A stretch of 64,000 bases of DNA from DASUPK01 sp963782345 (GTDB lineage: Bacteria; Actinomycetota; Thermoleophilia; Solirubrobacterales; 70-9). The first letter of the stretch is position 1. Every line of letters starts with the position of its first letter. Positions 15,487-24,073 of the stretch are shown piece after piece. Location of the stretch: assembly GCA_963782345.1 (NCBI GenBank), contig CAWAJF010000014.1:124001-188000 (forward strand), given 5' to 3'. Position numbers and translations under genes: made by a program. A model generated the notes under the pieces. It had not been told where the DNA came from. It saw only the letters and a list, made by a program, of their open reading frames with translations, and made no database searches.

Positions 15487-16861
15487 TCAGCAGCCGAGCT
15501 TGCGCAGCTTCTTGCGGAGCTTGCGCTTCTTCGCCTTGGTCTTCGCCTTCTTCAGCTTCCTGTGGAGGCGCTTGCAGGCCGGGTTCGGCGTAGGGGTCAC
15601 CGCGGCTCCGCCGGGTCCGGTGCCGGCGAGTCCCGTGCCGGTGGGTCCGGTGCTCGCCGGAGGCGGTGGCGGTGGTGGCGGTGGCGCGACCGCCTCCACC
15701 TCGAAGGCGCCGATGTCGCAGGCCACGCCCTGCGGGCGGGTGACGCCGCGCTGGTCCACCCCGCTCACGGGACTCGTCGCGCACCTGGTGTCGTCGCCCG
15801 CGCCGATCGCGACGCTGCCCGCGCCCAGTGCCCGGGTGAGCGTCGGTCCACCGTTGGCGGCCAGTGCACCGAGGGCAACTGACGCGAAGGGCACGCCCAC
15901 CTGGTTGCTCTGGGACGGGTCCGGGTCGAGGAAGCACCCCGAATCGTCCGTATCGATGCTGTGGTCCGCGGCCGGCGTGGCGAACAGGGTGCAGTCGTTG
16001 CCCGAGCCGGCGGCGGAGTTCCCCTCGATGATCGTGTTCCGGATCGTCACGCTGGTTCCACTCAGCCCACCTCCGTCGCCGGCGGTTCCGTTCCCGGCGA
16101 TCGTGCTGTTGAGGATCGTGGCCGTCCCACCGCCGGACAGAACGCCGCCCGCCCCACTCCCTCCGGAGCTGTTCCCGGAGATCGTGCTGTTGACGATGGT
16201 CATCGGGATGCCGCTGCTGAGCGCGCCGGCCACGCCGCCGACGAACCCGGTCCCGGCCTGGTTCGCGTCATTGCCGCTCACCGTCGATCGATTCAGGGTC
16301 AGCGGGCCGTTTGCCTTGATCCCCGCTGCCTGACCGCCGACCCCGGTGATCGTGTTCCCACTGACGGTGCTCTGATTGAGGATCAGGGAATCCGACGAGC
16401 TCGAGGTGCGAATCCCCGCACCCTCGGGGCCCACCCCGGTGGTCTCGATGGCGTTCCCCGTGACCTGGACCCGGTTGAGGGTGAGGGTGCTCGCCCCGGT
16501 CTCGATCCCGGCGCCGGTGTCGTCTGTGACCTTGCCGTCCGCGATCGTCACGTCGTTGATCGTCGTCCGGGTCTGCCGAGAAGCCGAGCTGAAGGACGCG
16601 ACTGCCGAGGTTCGCGTCGAGGGTCGTGCCTCCGGCGTTTCCATTGATCGACAGACCGCCGTTGAAGCTGATCAGCTGGCCGAGTGTCAGGGTCACCGTC
16701 CCTGGGACGGAGACATTGATCGTGTCGCTCTCGGCGTTCTGGTCCGTCTCCTCCAGGGCGGCGCGGAGCGTGCAGTCACCTCCGCCGCCGTCGCAGGTGC
16801 CGTCAAATGTCCCGCCGAAGTCGGCATCGTGAGCGTCGGCGAGGCTGTTCACGTCGAACAC
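15487..16861 (-). pseudogene. Right-handed beta-helix (CSLREA/choice-of-anchor Q type) secreted protein, 5'-truncated and frameshifted
   Basis: The N-terminal part reads VFDVNSLADAHDADFGG and CTLRAALEETDQNAESDTI, the CSLREA-like opening of polymorphic beta-helix proteins. Around 16565-16580 the sense continues only in another frame (TTINDVTIADGKVTDDTGAG). Many short parallel beta-helix turns then follow (LTLNRVQVTGNAI, LILNQSTVSGNTI, MTIVNSTISGNSS). It ends with a Pro/Ala/Gly linker and a Lys/Arg tail (HRKLKKAKTKAKKRKLRKKL). No signal peptide precedes the N-terminal motif; the upstream sequence belongs to a LuxR gene on the other strand. The gene therefore looks broken twice. Confidence 0.75.
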
Positions 16862-17387
16862 CGCGGCGGAGGCGTTGCGCGCGCAGGCCGCGGTGGCGCT
16901 CGCCCGTGACGACTTCGAAGCGGCCGCCGAGGCCGCAGTCTCAGCCGCAGCGCTCGCCGAGCGGGGCGGGCTCCCGATCGATGAGGCCCGTGCGCGGATC
17001 CTGGCCGGCCGGGCGCTGGCGCCGGCCGACCGCGACAGAGCGCTCGGCCAGCTCGAGCGGGCGCGCGCGCAACTCGACGCGGTCGGGGCGAACCGGCACC
17101 GCGACGAGGCCGCCAGCGAGCTGCGAGCGCTGGGGCGACGCGTCACCCGCCCGAAGCGCGGCCGAGACTCGATCGGCGAGGGGGTCGCCTCGCTGAGCGC
17201 CCGGGAGCGCGAGGTCGCGGAGCTGGTTTCGCTCGGGCATACGAACAAGGAGATCGCGGCCGAGCTCTATCTGAGCGAGAAGACCGTGGAGAGCCACCTC
17301 TCCCGGATCTTCGGCAAGCTCGGCGCCTCGAGGCGGGCGCAGGTAGCGGCGGCGATGGGCAGTGACCGGGAGCCGGCGGCTCCCTAG
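16833..17387 (+). pseudogene. C-terminal part of a large LuxR-family ATPase regulator (5'-truncated)
   Basis: The first frame codon after a stop is at 16833, but LuxR-like sequence begins only at about 16863 (AAEALRAQAAVALARDD). It continues as an Ala-rich TPR-like helical repeat (AEAAVSAAALAERGG, ARARILAGRALAPAD). The end is a complete LuxR helix-turn-helix: LSAREREVAELVSLGHTNKE, then AAELYLSEKTVESHLSRIFG. Such regulators normally carry an N-terminal AAA-type ATPase of several hundred residues, which is missing. A TTG at 16875 could still start a 170-residue DNA-binding protein, so residual function is possible. Confidence 0.75.
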
Positions 17388-17390
17388 CTC

Positions 17391-17407
17391 AAGCACTTCT
17401 CGTGCTT
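17391..17407 (+). terminator. Small hairpin after the LuxR fragment
   Basis: AAGCAC (17391-17396)/GTGCTT (17402-17407) with a 5-nt loop, followed by a short pyrimidine run CTTGG. It is 3 bases past the stop. The remaining 110 bases before the next gene show no other clear signal. Confidence 0.35.
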
Positions 17408-17520
17408 CTTGGCTTAGCGACGACCGCCCTGTGAGAGCGGTGCTCATTCTGCTTGACCGGCCGCTGGTTACGCGGTCCGCGAGGTAACTTGTTCCGAGCC
17501 GGAATTCGATTAGGGAGGGA

Positions 17521-19935
17521 GTGACCCTGCAGGCAATCGTGACCGACGCCAGCGAGCGGCAGGCGCTGGTGGCCATTCGTGACCTCGGCCGCGCGGGGAT
17601 CGTTACGGGCGCGGTGGATCCGACGGAAGGGGTCCCCGCGTTCGCTTCCCGATGGTGCGCCTGGAGTGCGACCGTCCCGGACTTCGCCCGCGACCCGGAC
17701 GCCTTCATCGACGTGCTCCTCGATCTCTGCACGCTCCACCGACCTCGTGCGCTGATTCCGTGCCATGACGGAGCCATCGAGGCACTGCGCAGCCGTCGGG
17801 ACGAGGTCGAACGGACGGTGGCCGTGGCCCTGGCGCCCGAACCGGCCCTGGGGATCGCGATCGACAAGACCGAGACGCTCGCTGCGGCGACGAGGCTCGG
17901 GGTGCGCGTGCCGCGCGGGGCGATCGTCGCCGCGCGGGATGATGCCGAGGCCGCCCTGGAGGAGAGTGGCTTGCCCGCGGTGCTCAAGCCCGTCCGCTCC
18001 TGGGTTGGGGCGCGGCGCCTGGCACCAATCTTGATCAACGAGCGAGGGTCGGCGCTGCACGCCATCGAGGAGTTCCTCGATGCCGGCACGCCTGTGGCAG
18101 TGCAGGAGTTTCTGCCCGGAGCGCGGGAGGCGGTGAGCCTCGTGTACGCCCGCGGTCAGGTGCTGGCGCGCTTCGCTCAGCAGGCGCACCGCATGTACCC
18201 GCCCCTTGGAGGGTCATCGGTTCTCAGGGAGAGCATTCCGCTCCCCCCCGACGCAGAAGCGGCCGCGGAGCGGCTGGTCACCGAGCTCGACCTAGAAGGC
18301 TATTCGGAGGTCGAGTTTCGCCGCGACCGGGAGGGTCGCGCGGTCCTGATGGAGATCAACCCACGACTCTCGGCCTCGGTCGAGATCGCCGTGCGCTCCG
18401 GGGTTCCGTTTCCGCGGCTCATCTACGCATGGGCTGCCGGCGAGCGGATCGAGCCGAGCAACGGCTACCGTGTCGGGATGCGAATGCGATGGTTGGGGGG
18501 AGACCTTTCATGGCTCGAGAGCGCGCTGCGGACGCGCGGGCATCCGGATCTGCCGAGCCCCACCCGCGCGCTCGGATCGTTCGCCGCGGACTCGCTGCGA
18601 CCGGCCGGCTACGACTACTGGGACGCCCGCGATCCTCGCCCGGCACTGGTCGTGACGGCGGAAGCCACTCGCAATGCTGGACGCAGGGCGGCGCGCCGGA
18701 TGCGCCGGCGGACCGGCGCGGCGTCTCCCGCCAGGCCCCCTGGGGCGGACACGGAGGTCGCGATAGTCGGCGCGGGCCCCTACGGCCTGTCGCTCGCGGC
18801 TCACCTCACCTCCCGCGGCGTGGACCACCAGATCTTCGGTCAGCCCATGGCGGGCTGGAGCGACCACATGCCGCAGGGGATGAAGCTCAAGTCGGAGGGG
18901 TTCGCCTCGAACCTCTCCGATCCGTCCGGCGAGTACACGCTCGAGCGCTATTGCGAGGAGAAGGCAATCGAGTATGGGGACATCGGCATCCCAATCGAGC
19001 TCGACACATTCGTCGGCTATGGCCGCTGGTTTCAAGAGGGCGCCGTGCCGGAGGTGCGGAGGAATCGGGTCGATCTGGTGGAGCCAGCTGCCGACGGCTA
19101 CCAGCTCACGCTGGACTCGGGAGAGACCCTGCGGGCGCGTCGCGTCGTGATCGCCAGCGGACTCGAGGGCTACGACCGCCTTCCTCAGCCGCTCGGCGAG
19201 CTGCCGCAGGAGCTGGTCACCCACTCCTACGACCTCCCGGACCTCACGCGGCTCCGGGATCAAAGGATCGTCGTGATCGGTTCCGGGCAGTCGGGGCTCG
19301 AGACCGCGACGCTGCTCCACGAGCAGGGCGCCTCCGTGACTCTCACCACCCGGTCGCCCGGGCTCGTGTGGAACGAGACTCCGCGACTGGGGCCCAGGCG
19401 GCTGCGGTCCCGCGTGCGCTATCCACGGTCGGGCCTAGGTGATGGGAAGGCGGTCTTGTTCTACTCGCGGGCGCCGCAGCTGTTCCGCGGCCTCCCTCGG
19501 GCCAAGCGGTTGGAGCTCGCCTTCAGCGTTCTCGGTCCGGCTGGTGGCTGGTGGCTTCGTCCCCGCTTCGAGGGCCAGGTCGAGGCTCTGACCGGCCGTC
19601 GCATCGTCGCGGCGGAGGCGATCGACGGCGAGGTGCAGCTACGGCTGGACGGCAATGGAGGCGTCGAGGAGCTGACCGCCGGCCACGTCGTGGCGGCGAC
19701 CGGTTACAGACCGGATCTCGGACGTCTGAAGTTCCTGGATCCGACCATCCGGGACGGAGTCGCCCGCTTCGCGGGCGCGCCGGTGCTCTCCGGCTCGTAC
19801 GAGAGCAGCGTTCCGGGTCTCCACTTCATCGGCTTCGCGGCACTGGTCAGCTTCGGGCCGGTCATGCGGTTCGTGTACGGGGCGGACCTCACCGCGCGCC
19901 GCCTCTCGCGGAGCCTCGCTCGCGCGGCGGGCTGA
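17521..19935 (+). CDS. Fusion protein: ATP-grasp ligase domain plus FAD/NAD(P)-dependent monooxygenase-like domain
   Basis: 804 residues, GTG start after AGGGAGGGA. Residues 1-380 are a carbamoyl-phosphate-synthase-like ATP-grasp enzyme: an N-terminal preATP-grasp region, Lys156 in LPAVLKPVRSW, a PVAVQEFLPG strand, and metal-binding Glu/Asn in VLMEINPRLSASVEIA (about 275-290). A basic linker (residues 385-408) follows. Residues 411-804 are a flavin-containing monooxygenase-like two-dinucleotide fold: VAIVGAGPYGLSLAAHL (FAD), GMKLKSEGFASNL, then IVVIGSGQSGLETATLL (NADPH) and VVAATGYRPDLG. The two activities are usually separate genes. The single frame spans both without a break. An amide- or ester-forming step plus an oxidation on one metabolite is a reasonable inference; the substrate is unknown. 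Confidence 0.85.
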   Translation: MTLQAIVTDASERQALVAIRDLGRAGIVTGAVDPTEGVPAFASRWCAWSATVPDFARDPDAFIDVLLDLCTLHRPRALIPCHDGAIEALRSRRDEVERTVAVALAPEPALGIAIDKTETLAAATRLGVRVPRGAIVAARDDAEAALEESGLPAVLKPVRSWVGARRLAPILINERGSALHAIEEFLDAGTPVAVQEFLPGAREAVSLVYARGQVLARFAQQAHRMYPPLGGSSVLRESIPLPPDAEAAAERLVTELDLEGYSEVEFRRDREGRAVLMEINPRLSASVEIAVRSGVPFPRLIYAWAAGERIEPSNGYRVGMRMRWLGGDLSWLESALRTRGHPDLPSPTRALGSFAADSLRPAGYDYWDARDPRPALVVTAEATRNAGRRAARRMRRRTGAASPARPPGADTEVAIVGAGPYGLSLAAHLTSRGVDHQIFGQPMAGWSDHMPQGMKLKSEGFASNLSDPSGEYTLERYCEEKAIEYGDIGIPIELDTFVGYGRWFQEGAVPEVRRNRVDLVEPAADGYQLTLDSGETLRARRVVIASGLEGYDRLPQPLGELPQELVTHSYDLPDLTRLRDQRIVVIGSGQSGLETATLLHEQGASVTLTTRSPGLVWNETPRLGPRRLRSRVRYPRSGLGDGKAVLFYSRAPQLFRGLPRAKRLELAFSVLGPAGGWWLRPRFEGQVEALTGRRIVAAEAIDGEVQLRLDGNGGVEELTAGHVVAATGYRPDLGRLKFLDPTIRDGVARFAGAPVLSGSYESSVPGLHFIGFAALVSFGPVMRFVYGADLTARRLSRSLARAAG

Positions 19936-19976
19936 GATCGCCGGCTCCCGTGCGACGCCCAGGAACGCCGTGATCC

Positions 19977-21095
19977 CTAGCAGCGGGGATCGCTGAGGAC
20001 GTCCGGGCCGAAGGGTCGCAGGCCCGCCTGTCCGGCGAAGCCGAGGTGCGGCAGCCCGAAGTTGTCCTCCACCGAGCGCAGCAGGCTGTAGTGGTTGTAG
20101 GCATCCGTCGTCACGGTGCCGGGGTTGATGCAGGGCGAGAGCAGCACGGCTCCCACCTTGCCGCCGCCCTGGCCGAGAGTGAGGGCGCCGGCGAAGGGCG
20201 TGTTGGGGCCGGACTGCTCACCGCAGCAGGCGCTGCCGTCGTCCTGCGGCGAGGTCCCACCCTTGGCCTCATCGAAGGTGATCACGATCAGGCCGTGTTT
20301 CGCGTAGGCGGGCGACGCCTCGATCTGGGGAATCAGGGTCTGGAGGAACCCGTCGGCCTGGGTCAGCCCCCCGGGCCCGCCATCGGCGCAGGGCGAGTCG
20401 TGCCCGTCGTTGCAGAGGTCGGGCGTGATGAAGGAGTAGTCCGGCGTGGTCGACTCCGAGGCCAGGTCTCTACTCAGCTGGCTGAGGTCCACGTCGTGCG
20501 CCTGGCAGGTCGGGAAATCGATGATCGAGTGGAAATAGACGAACGGGTTGTGGCGGGCGGCGTACTGATCGGTCGCGGTCGCCGTCTGCGTCGAGTCCTG
20601 CGAGTTGAGGCCCGGGTGGCGGCAACTCGCCGGCTGGGCCGGCGCCGAGTTCGCCATGTCCTGCATGTACCCCTTCCAGGTGTAGCCGTTGCCCTCGAGC
20701 TGGGTGGCGATGTTCTGCACGCCGGGCGGGTACACGCAGCCCTGGCCGATGTACTGGCCGTTCGAGCTCGGCAGGCCCGGGAGGAAGTTCACGTACAGAG
20801 GGCAGTCCGCCTGGGTGATCAGGTTCGGGGCCTGCCCGCTGACCATCGAGATGTAGTTGTCGAGGCTGAGATGCCCCGTCGCGTAGTAGTTGGGGACGAA
20901 GGCGCCCTGCGATGTGAGGGTCTGCGCGAGGTAGGGCGCCTCGGTGTCCGGGCCAAAGGTGTCCGCCGCGTCCTCGTTCTCCAGGACGACGATGAAGACG
21001 TGGTTGACGTGCGGGACCGCCGCGCTCGCCGCGGACGCCCAGACACCGAGCACCCCGAGTGCCAGCCCCGCCATCGCTGCCAACCGCCTGATCAT
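19977..21095 (-). CDS. Secreted phosphoesterase family protein (alkaline-phosphatase-like fold)
   Basis: 372 residues. A signal peptide (MIRRLAAMAGLALGVLGVWA, cleavage after ASAA near residue 25) is followed by HVFIVVLENEDAADTFG, the metal-binding opening of the phosphoesterase family (PF04185) with Glu/Asn. Later DYSFITPDLCNDGHDSPC and HGLIVITFDEAKGG give further Asp/His metal ligands. Relatives include acid phosphatases and phospholipase C. The many Cys suggest disulfides outside the cell. It overlaps the upstream phosphoesterase gene by 4 bases (ATGA), so it is the last gene of a three-gene unit. Confidence 0.88.
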   Translation of the reverse strand: MIRRLAAMAGLALGVLGVWASAASAAVPHVNHVFIVVLENEDAADTFGPDTEAPYLAQTLTSQGAFVPNYYATGHLSLDNYISMVSGQAPNLITQADCPLYVNFLPGLPSSNGQYIGQGCVYPPGVQNIATQLEGNGYTWKGYMQDMANSAPAQPASCRHPGLNSQDSTQTATATDQYAARHNPFVYFHSIIDFPTCQAHDVDLSQLSRDLASESTTPDYSFITPDLCNDGHDSPCADGGPGGLTQADGFLQTLIPQIEASPAYAKHGLIVITFDEAKGGTSPQDDGSACCGEQSGPNTPFAGALTLGQGGGKVGAVLLSPCINPGTVTTDAYNHYSLLRSVEDNFGLPHLGFAGQAGLRPFGPDVLSDPRC

Positions 21096-22657
21096 CCACC
21101 CACCCCCAGTGCGTTGATCTGCCTGCTGAGTCTCTTCACAGTGCTGTCCGGGCTGGAGAAGATGTCCGCCGGCTTCGCCGGGCCGGTCGGCAGCCCGAAG
21201 TGGTCGAAGTACTCGAGCATCTCCGGCGAGCCGATGTGGAGGCCCTCCTTCCTCTCGGCCTCCTTCGCGGCCGCGTCCTCCCCGCTCGCGATGCTCAGCC
21301 CCGAGAGACCGGTCTGCACATCGCAGGGCGTGGTGACCGGAGGAAGGGGCGACGGCAGGGTCGGGACGTCGAAGTCGGGGTTCTCCCAGTCGAAGGAGCG
21401 GCCGATGTTGGACGCATAGCGGTGTCGCTTGTTCAGATAGCCGAGGCCGAACCGGTAAGAGATCAGCTTCAGGATCGACTCATGGGTGACGGTCATGTGG
21501 CTGACGTGGCCGCGCCGCGCGTACGGGGAGATCGCCACGCCGGGCACCCGGAATCCGGTGATCCCGAAGCTCTCCTCCAGGTTGGAGCTGGAGAGGTCGT
21601 CTGGGACGAGCACCGGCGAGACGTGGTCGAAGAAGCCGCCCCACTCGTCGTAGTTGACGAACATCGCGCCCGTCCGGAACTGCGGTGAGGACACGAACGC
21701 GTTGACGATGTCGGCCATGAACGCCTGACCGATCCTGATGTCGCCATGAGGATGCTCGTCCCCCGAGAGACCGCGCCCGCCGCCCCCGTCGAGGAACATC
21801 GGGTCGACGAAGCAGAGGTTCGGGAGATCGCCGGTCGCGGCGTCGAGATAGAAGTCGGCGACCGACTTCAGGATCGAGGCGTAGCGGGGGCCGAAGACGC
21901 CGATGAAGGCGAGGTCGCTGAAGTAGTAGCCGACGCTCAGCCCCTGGGCCTGCATCAGGTCCCAGATGGTCTCCCAGTGGTAGAGCCCGCCGTTGGCGAG
22001 GGCCAGGACGACGTCCTGCACCTGGCCGTTCGCCTTGTTCCCGCCCGCGGTCGCCGAGTGCTGGTAGAGGCGATTCGGCCAGGTCGGGCCGAGCAGCGAG
22101 GCGAAGTAGCGGTCATAGAGCGTGAACGCGTCCGCGGCCGCCGGGATGAACGGGATGTCGTTCTTCTCGTAGTAGCCGAGCGCGAACTCGTCGCTTGCCT
22201 TGTAGAAGCCGTCGAGCTTGCCGTTGTTGTACTCGAGCCGGGCGCCGTCCCATTCGTGGTTCGGATCTCCGAAGGCGCATCCCTGGAAGTCCGGGGCGAG
22301 CGAGTGGGTCGCGTGTGACAGACCCTCGTCGTCCGGATAGCTGAGACCGGCGTTCTTCGCGTCGGCGTCGGTGCGCCAGCCGAAGTAGTGGTCGAAGGAG
22401 CGGTTCTCCTGCATCAACACCACGAAGGTGTCGATCGGCATGTTCGAAGGGCTCGGCAGGGCCGCGGCGGTCTGAACCTGCGCTGCCTTCCTCAGCAGGG
22501 CGCTGGCGGGACCGGCGGTGGCCAGACCCGCCGCGCCGGCGAGCGCCGCGGTCTTTGCCAGGAACTCGCGGCGGCGCAGATGGCTCTCGGGGTGCTCGGC
22601 GGCAAAGCGCTCCTCGGCCTCGCGATCGGCAAACTCTCCGTGCCGGTGGCCGCTCAC
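21092..22657 (-). CDS. Tat-exported phosphoesterase (phospholipase C-like)
   Basis: 521 residues, GTG start overlapping the preceding small gene. The N-terminus has a twin-arginine signal (RRREFLAKTAALAGAAGLA, about residues 28-46). The mature part opens with DTFVVLMQENRSFDHYFGW, the signature of the non-specific phospholipase C/phosphoesterase family (PF04185). Catalytic-region features include GPTWPNRLYQHSATAGG, SGDEHPHGDIRIGQAF and FVNYDEWGGFFDHVSPV. It probably hydrolyses a phosphodiester outside the membrane; the real substrate (phospholipid, teichoic-acid-like or other) cannot be told. It is operon partner of a second, smaller phosphoesterase. Confidence 0.9.
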   Translation of the reverse strand: MSGHRHGEFADREAEERFAAEHPESHLRRREFLAKTAALAGAAGLATAGPASALLRKAAQVQTAAALPSPSNMPIDTFVVLMQENRSFDHYFGWRTDADAKNAGLSYPDDEGLSHATHSLAPDFQGCAFGDPNHEWDGARLEYNNGKLDGFYKASDEFALGYYEKNDIPFIPAAADAFTLYDRYFASLLGPTWPNRLYQHSATAGGNKANGQVQDVVLALANGGLYHWETIWDLMQAQGLSVGYYFSDLAFIGVFGPRYASILKSVADFYLDAATGDLPNLCFVDPMFLDGGGGRGLSGDEHPHGDIRIGQAFMADIVNAFVSSPQFRTGAMFVNYDEWGGFFDHVSPVLVPDDLSSSNLEESFGITGFRVPGVAISPYARRGHVSHMTVTHESILKLISYRFGLGYLNKRHRYASNIGRSFDWENPDFDVPTLPSPLPPVTTPCDVQTGLSGLSIASGEDAAAKEAERKEGLHIGSPEMLEYFDHFGLPTGPAKPADIFSSPDSTVKRLSRQINALGVGG

Positions 22658-22914
22658 GGCGTCACCACGGTCTCGCAGTTGTAGACGCCGTCCTCGGCGC
22701 GGTCGACGTAGACCGTGTCGTTGCCGGCTCCGCAGTCAATCGTGTCGGGGCCGTCATCCCGAGCATGGATCACGTCGTTCCTGGCGGTGCCGTTGATCAC
22801 CTCATAGCCGGGACCGCCGTTGATGGTCCGGGCGATCACCACGGCGCCGGTCACCAGGGCGATCCCAAGCAGCACGGCGACGGCCAGGACGAGCGCCCGG
22901 CCGCGATCTCGCAC
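22654..22914 (-). CDS. Small membrane-anchored protein with RTX-like repeat
   Basis: 86 residues from the GTG ending at 22914, the first plausible start in frame. A single membrane segment (LVLAVAVLLGIALVTGAVVI, about residues 8-27) is followed by a short exported part, YEVINGTARNDVIHARDDG and then DTIDCGAGNDTVYVD. This resembles one or two calcium-binding hemolysin-type (GGxGxDxux) turns, with two Cys that could pair. It overlaps the next phosphoesterase by 4 bases (GTGA), so it is the first gene of the operon. It may tether or accompany the exported enzymes. Confidence 0.7.
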   Translation of the reverse strand: MRDRGRALVLAVAVLLGIALVTGAVVIARTINGGPGYEVINGTARNDVIHARDDGPDTIDCGAGNDTVYVDRAEDGVYNCETVVTP

Positions 22915-22964
22915 ACGGCGCCCCCCGGCGCCGGAGATTCTCGGCGTACCCCTCAAGCAAGCCG

Positions 22965-22970
22965 AATATA
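22965..22970 (-). promoter_or_regulatory. -10 element TATATT of the phosphoesterase operon
   Basis: On the minus strand TATATT stands out in GC-rich DNA about 50 bases before the GTG at 22914. The leader would hold a GGCGCC-CCCC-GGCGCC hairpin near 22915-22932. Confidence 0.4.
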
Positions 22971-23017
22971 TCTCGCTCGCTCGCGCGCTGCGCCACCTAC
23001 ATGTGAAGAGGGAGCAG

Positions 23018-24073
23018 CTAGCTGAGGCTGGCGCCGGCCGGGACGCGCACCAGGTCGCGCTCGTGCAGCAGCTCCGCGACCTGCACGGCGTTCGTCGCCG
23101 CCCCCTTGCGGAGGTTGTCGCCCACGACCCAGAGGTTGAGGCAGCGCTCGTGGGAGGGATCGCGGCGGATCCGGCCGACCAGGACCTCGTCGCGACCCGC
23201 GGCCGCGATTGGTAGCGGGTAGATCCCCGCACCGGGGTCGTCGAGGACGACCAGGCCCGGGAATCGTGAGAGCAGCTCGCGGCACTCCTCCGGGGAGAGG
23301 TCGCGGCGGGTCTGGACGTTCACCGACTCTGAGTGGCCGGTGACCACCGGAACGCGGGCGCAGGTCGCCGAGATTCCGACGTCCTCGGTGAGCCCGAGGA
23401 TCTTCCGTGTCTCGGCCATCACCTTGCGCTCCTCGGTCGTGTAGTCGTCGCCGTCGTTGAAGTTCTCGACCTGCGGCAGGACGTTGAACGCCACCTGGTG
23501 CGGATAGACCGTGGGCTCCACCGACTTGCCGTCGAGGATGGCCTTCGACTGCTCGCGCAGCTCTGCGATTGCGTTTCGTCCCGTCCCGGAGACCGACTGG
23601 TAGGTGGAGACGATCAGACGCTCGATCCCGGCGGCGTCGAGGATCGGCTTGAGCGCGACCATCAGCTGCATCGTGGTGCAGTTGGGGTTCGCGACCAACC
23701 CGTTGTGATCGGCCGCTGCATCGTCGTTGACCCCGGCGACCACCAGGGGGACGTCCTCGTACATCCGCCAGAAGCTGGTGTTGTCTACGACGACCGCGCC
23801 GGCGTCGATCAGCTTCGGAGCCCACTCGGAACTCAGCTTGCCGCCGGCCGAGCTCAGCGCGAGGTCGAGCCCCTGAATCGACTCCTCGGTCAGCTCCCGA
23901 ACCTCGATGTCGGAGCCCCCGAAGCTCACCTTGCTGCCGGCCGATCGCGCAGACGCCAGCGGCAGGAGCTCGCTGACCGGGAACTTGCGCTCGGCGAGCA
24001 CCTCGAGAATCGTCGAGCCGACGGCGCCGGTGGCGCCGACGACTCCAACCCGATATGCGCTCTTCCCGGTCAC
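23018..24073 (-). CDS. asd: Aspartate-semialdehyde dehydrogenase
   Basis: 351 residues. Reduces L-aspartyl-4-phosphate to the semialdehyde with NADPH, on the way to lysine/diaminopimelate, threonine and methionine. The NADP-binding start is VGVVGATGAVGSTILEVLAER. The catalytic Cys is in GLVANPNCTTMQLMVAL. Substrate-binding QSVSGTGRNAIAEL and PVVTGHSESVNV (active-site His) are present. The GTG start overlaps the lysC stop by 4 bases, giving the standard actinobacterial lysC-asd order. Confidence 0.96.
   Translation of the reverse strand: MTGKSAYRVGVVGATGAVGSTILEVLAERKFPVSELLPLASARSAGSKVSFGGSDIEVRELTEESIQGLDLALSSAGGKLSSEWAPKLIDAGAVVVDNTSFWRMYEDVPLVVAGVNDDAAADHNGLVANPNCTTMQLMVALKPILDAAGIERLIVSTYQSVSGTGRNAIAELREQSKAILDGKSVEPTVYPHQVAFNVLPQVENFNDGDDYTTEERKVMAETRKILGLTEDVGISATCARVPVVTGHSESVNVQTRRDLSPEECRELLSRFPGLVVLDDPGAGIYPLPIAAAGRDEVLVGRIRRDPSHERCLNLWVVGDNLRKGAATNAVQVAELLHERDLVRVPAGASLS

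Noticed and set aside
15640..15700. Tandem GGTGGC-type repeats considered as a minisatellite or CRISPR-like array
   Set aside because: They encode a Pro/Ala linker in the beta-helix protein; no spaced repeats typical of CRISPR occur anywhere in the window.
16876..17248. Possible N-terminal coding extension of the beta-helix protein
   Set aside because: The frame is antisense to the LuxR coding region, lacks a signal peptide and is Arg/Ser-rich shadow sequence.
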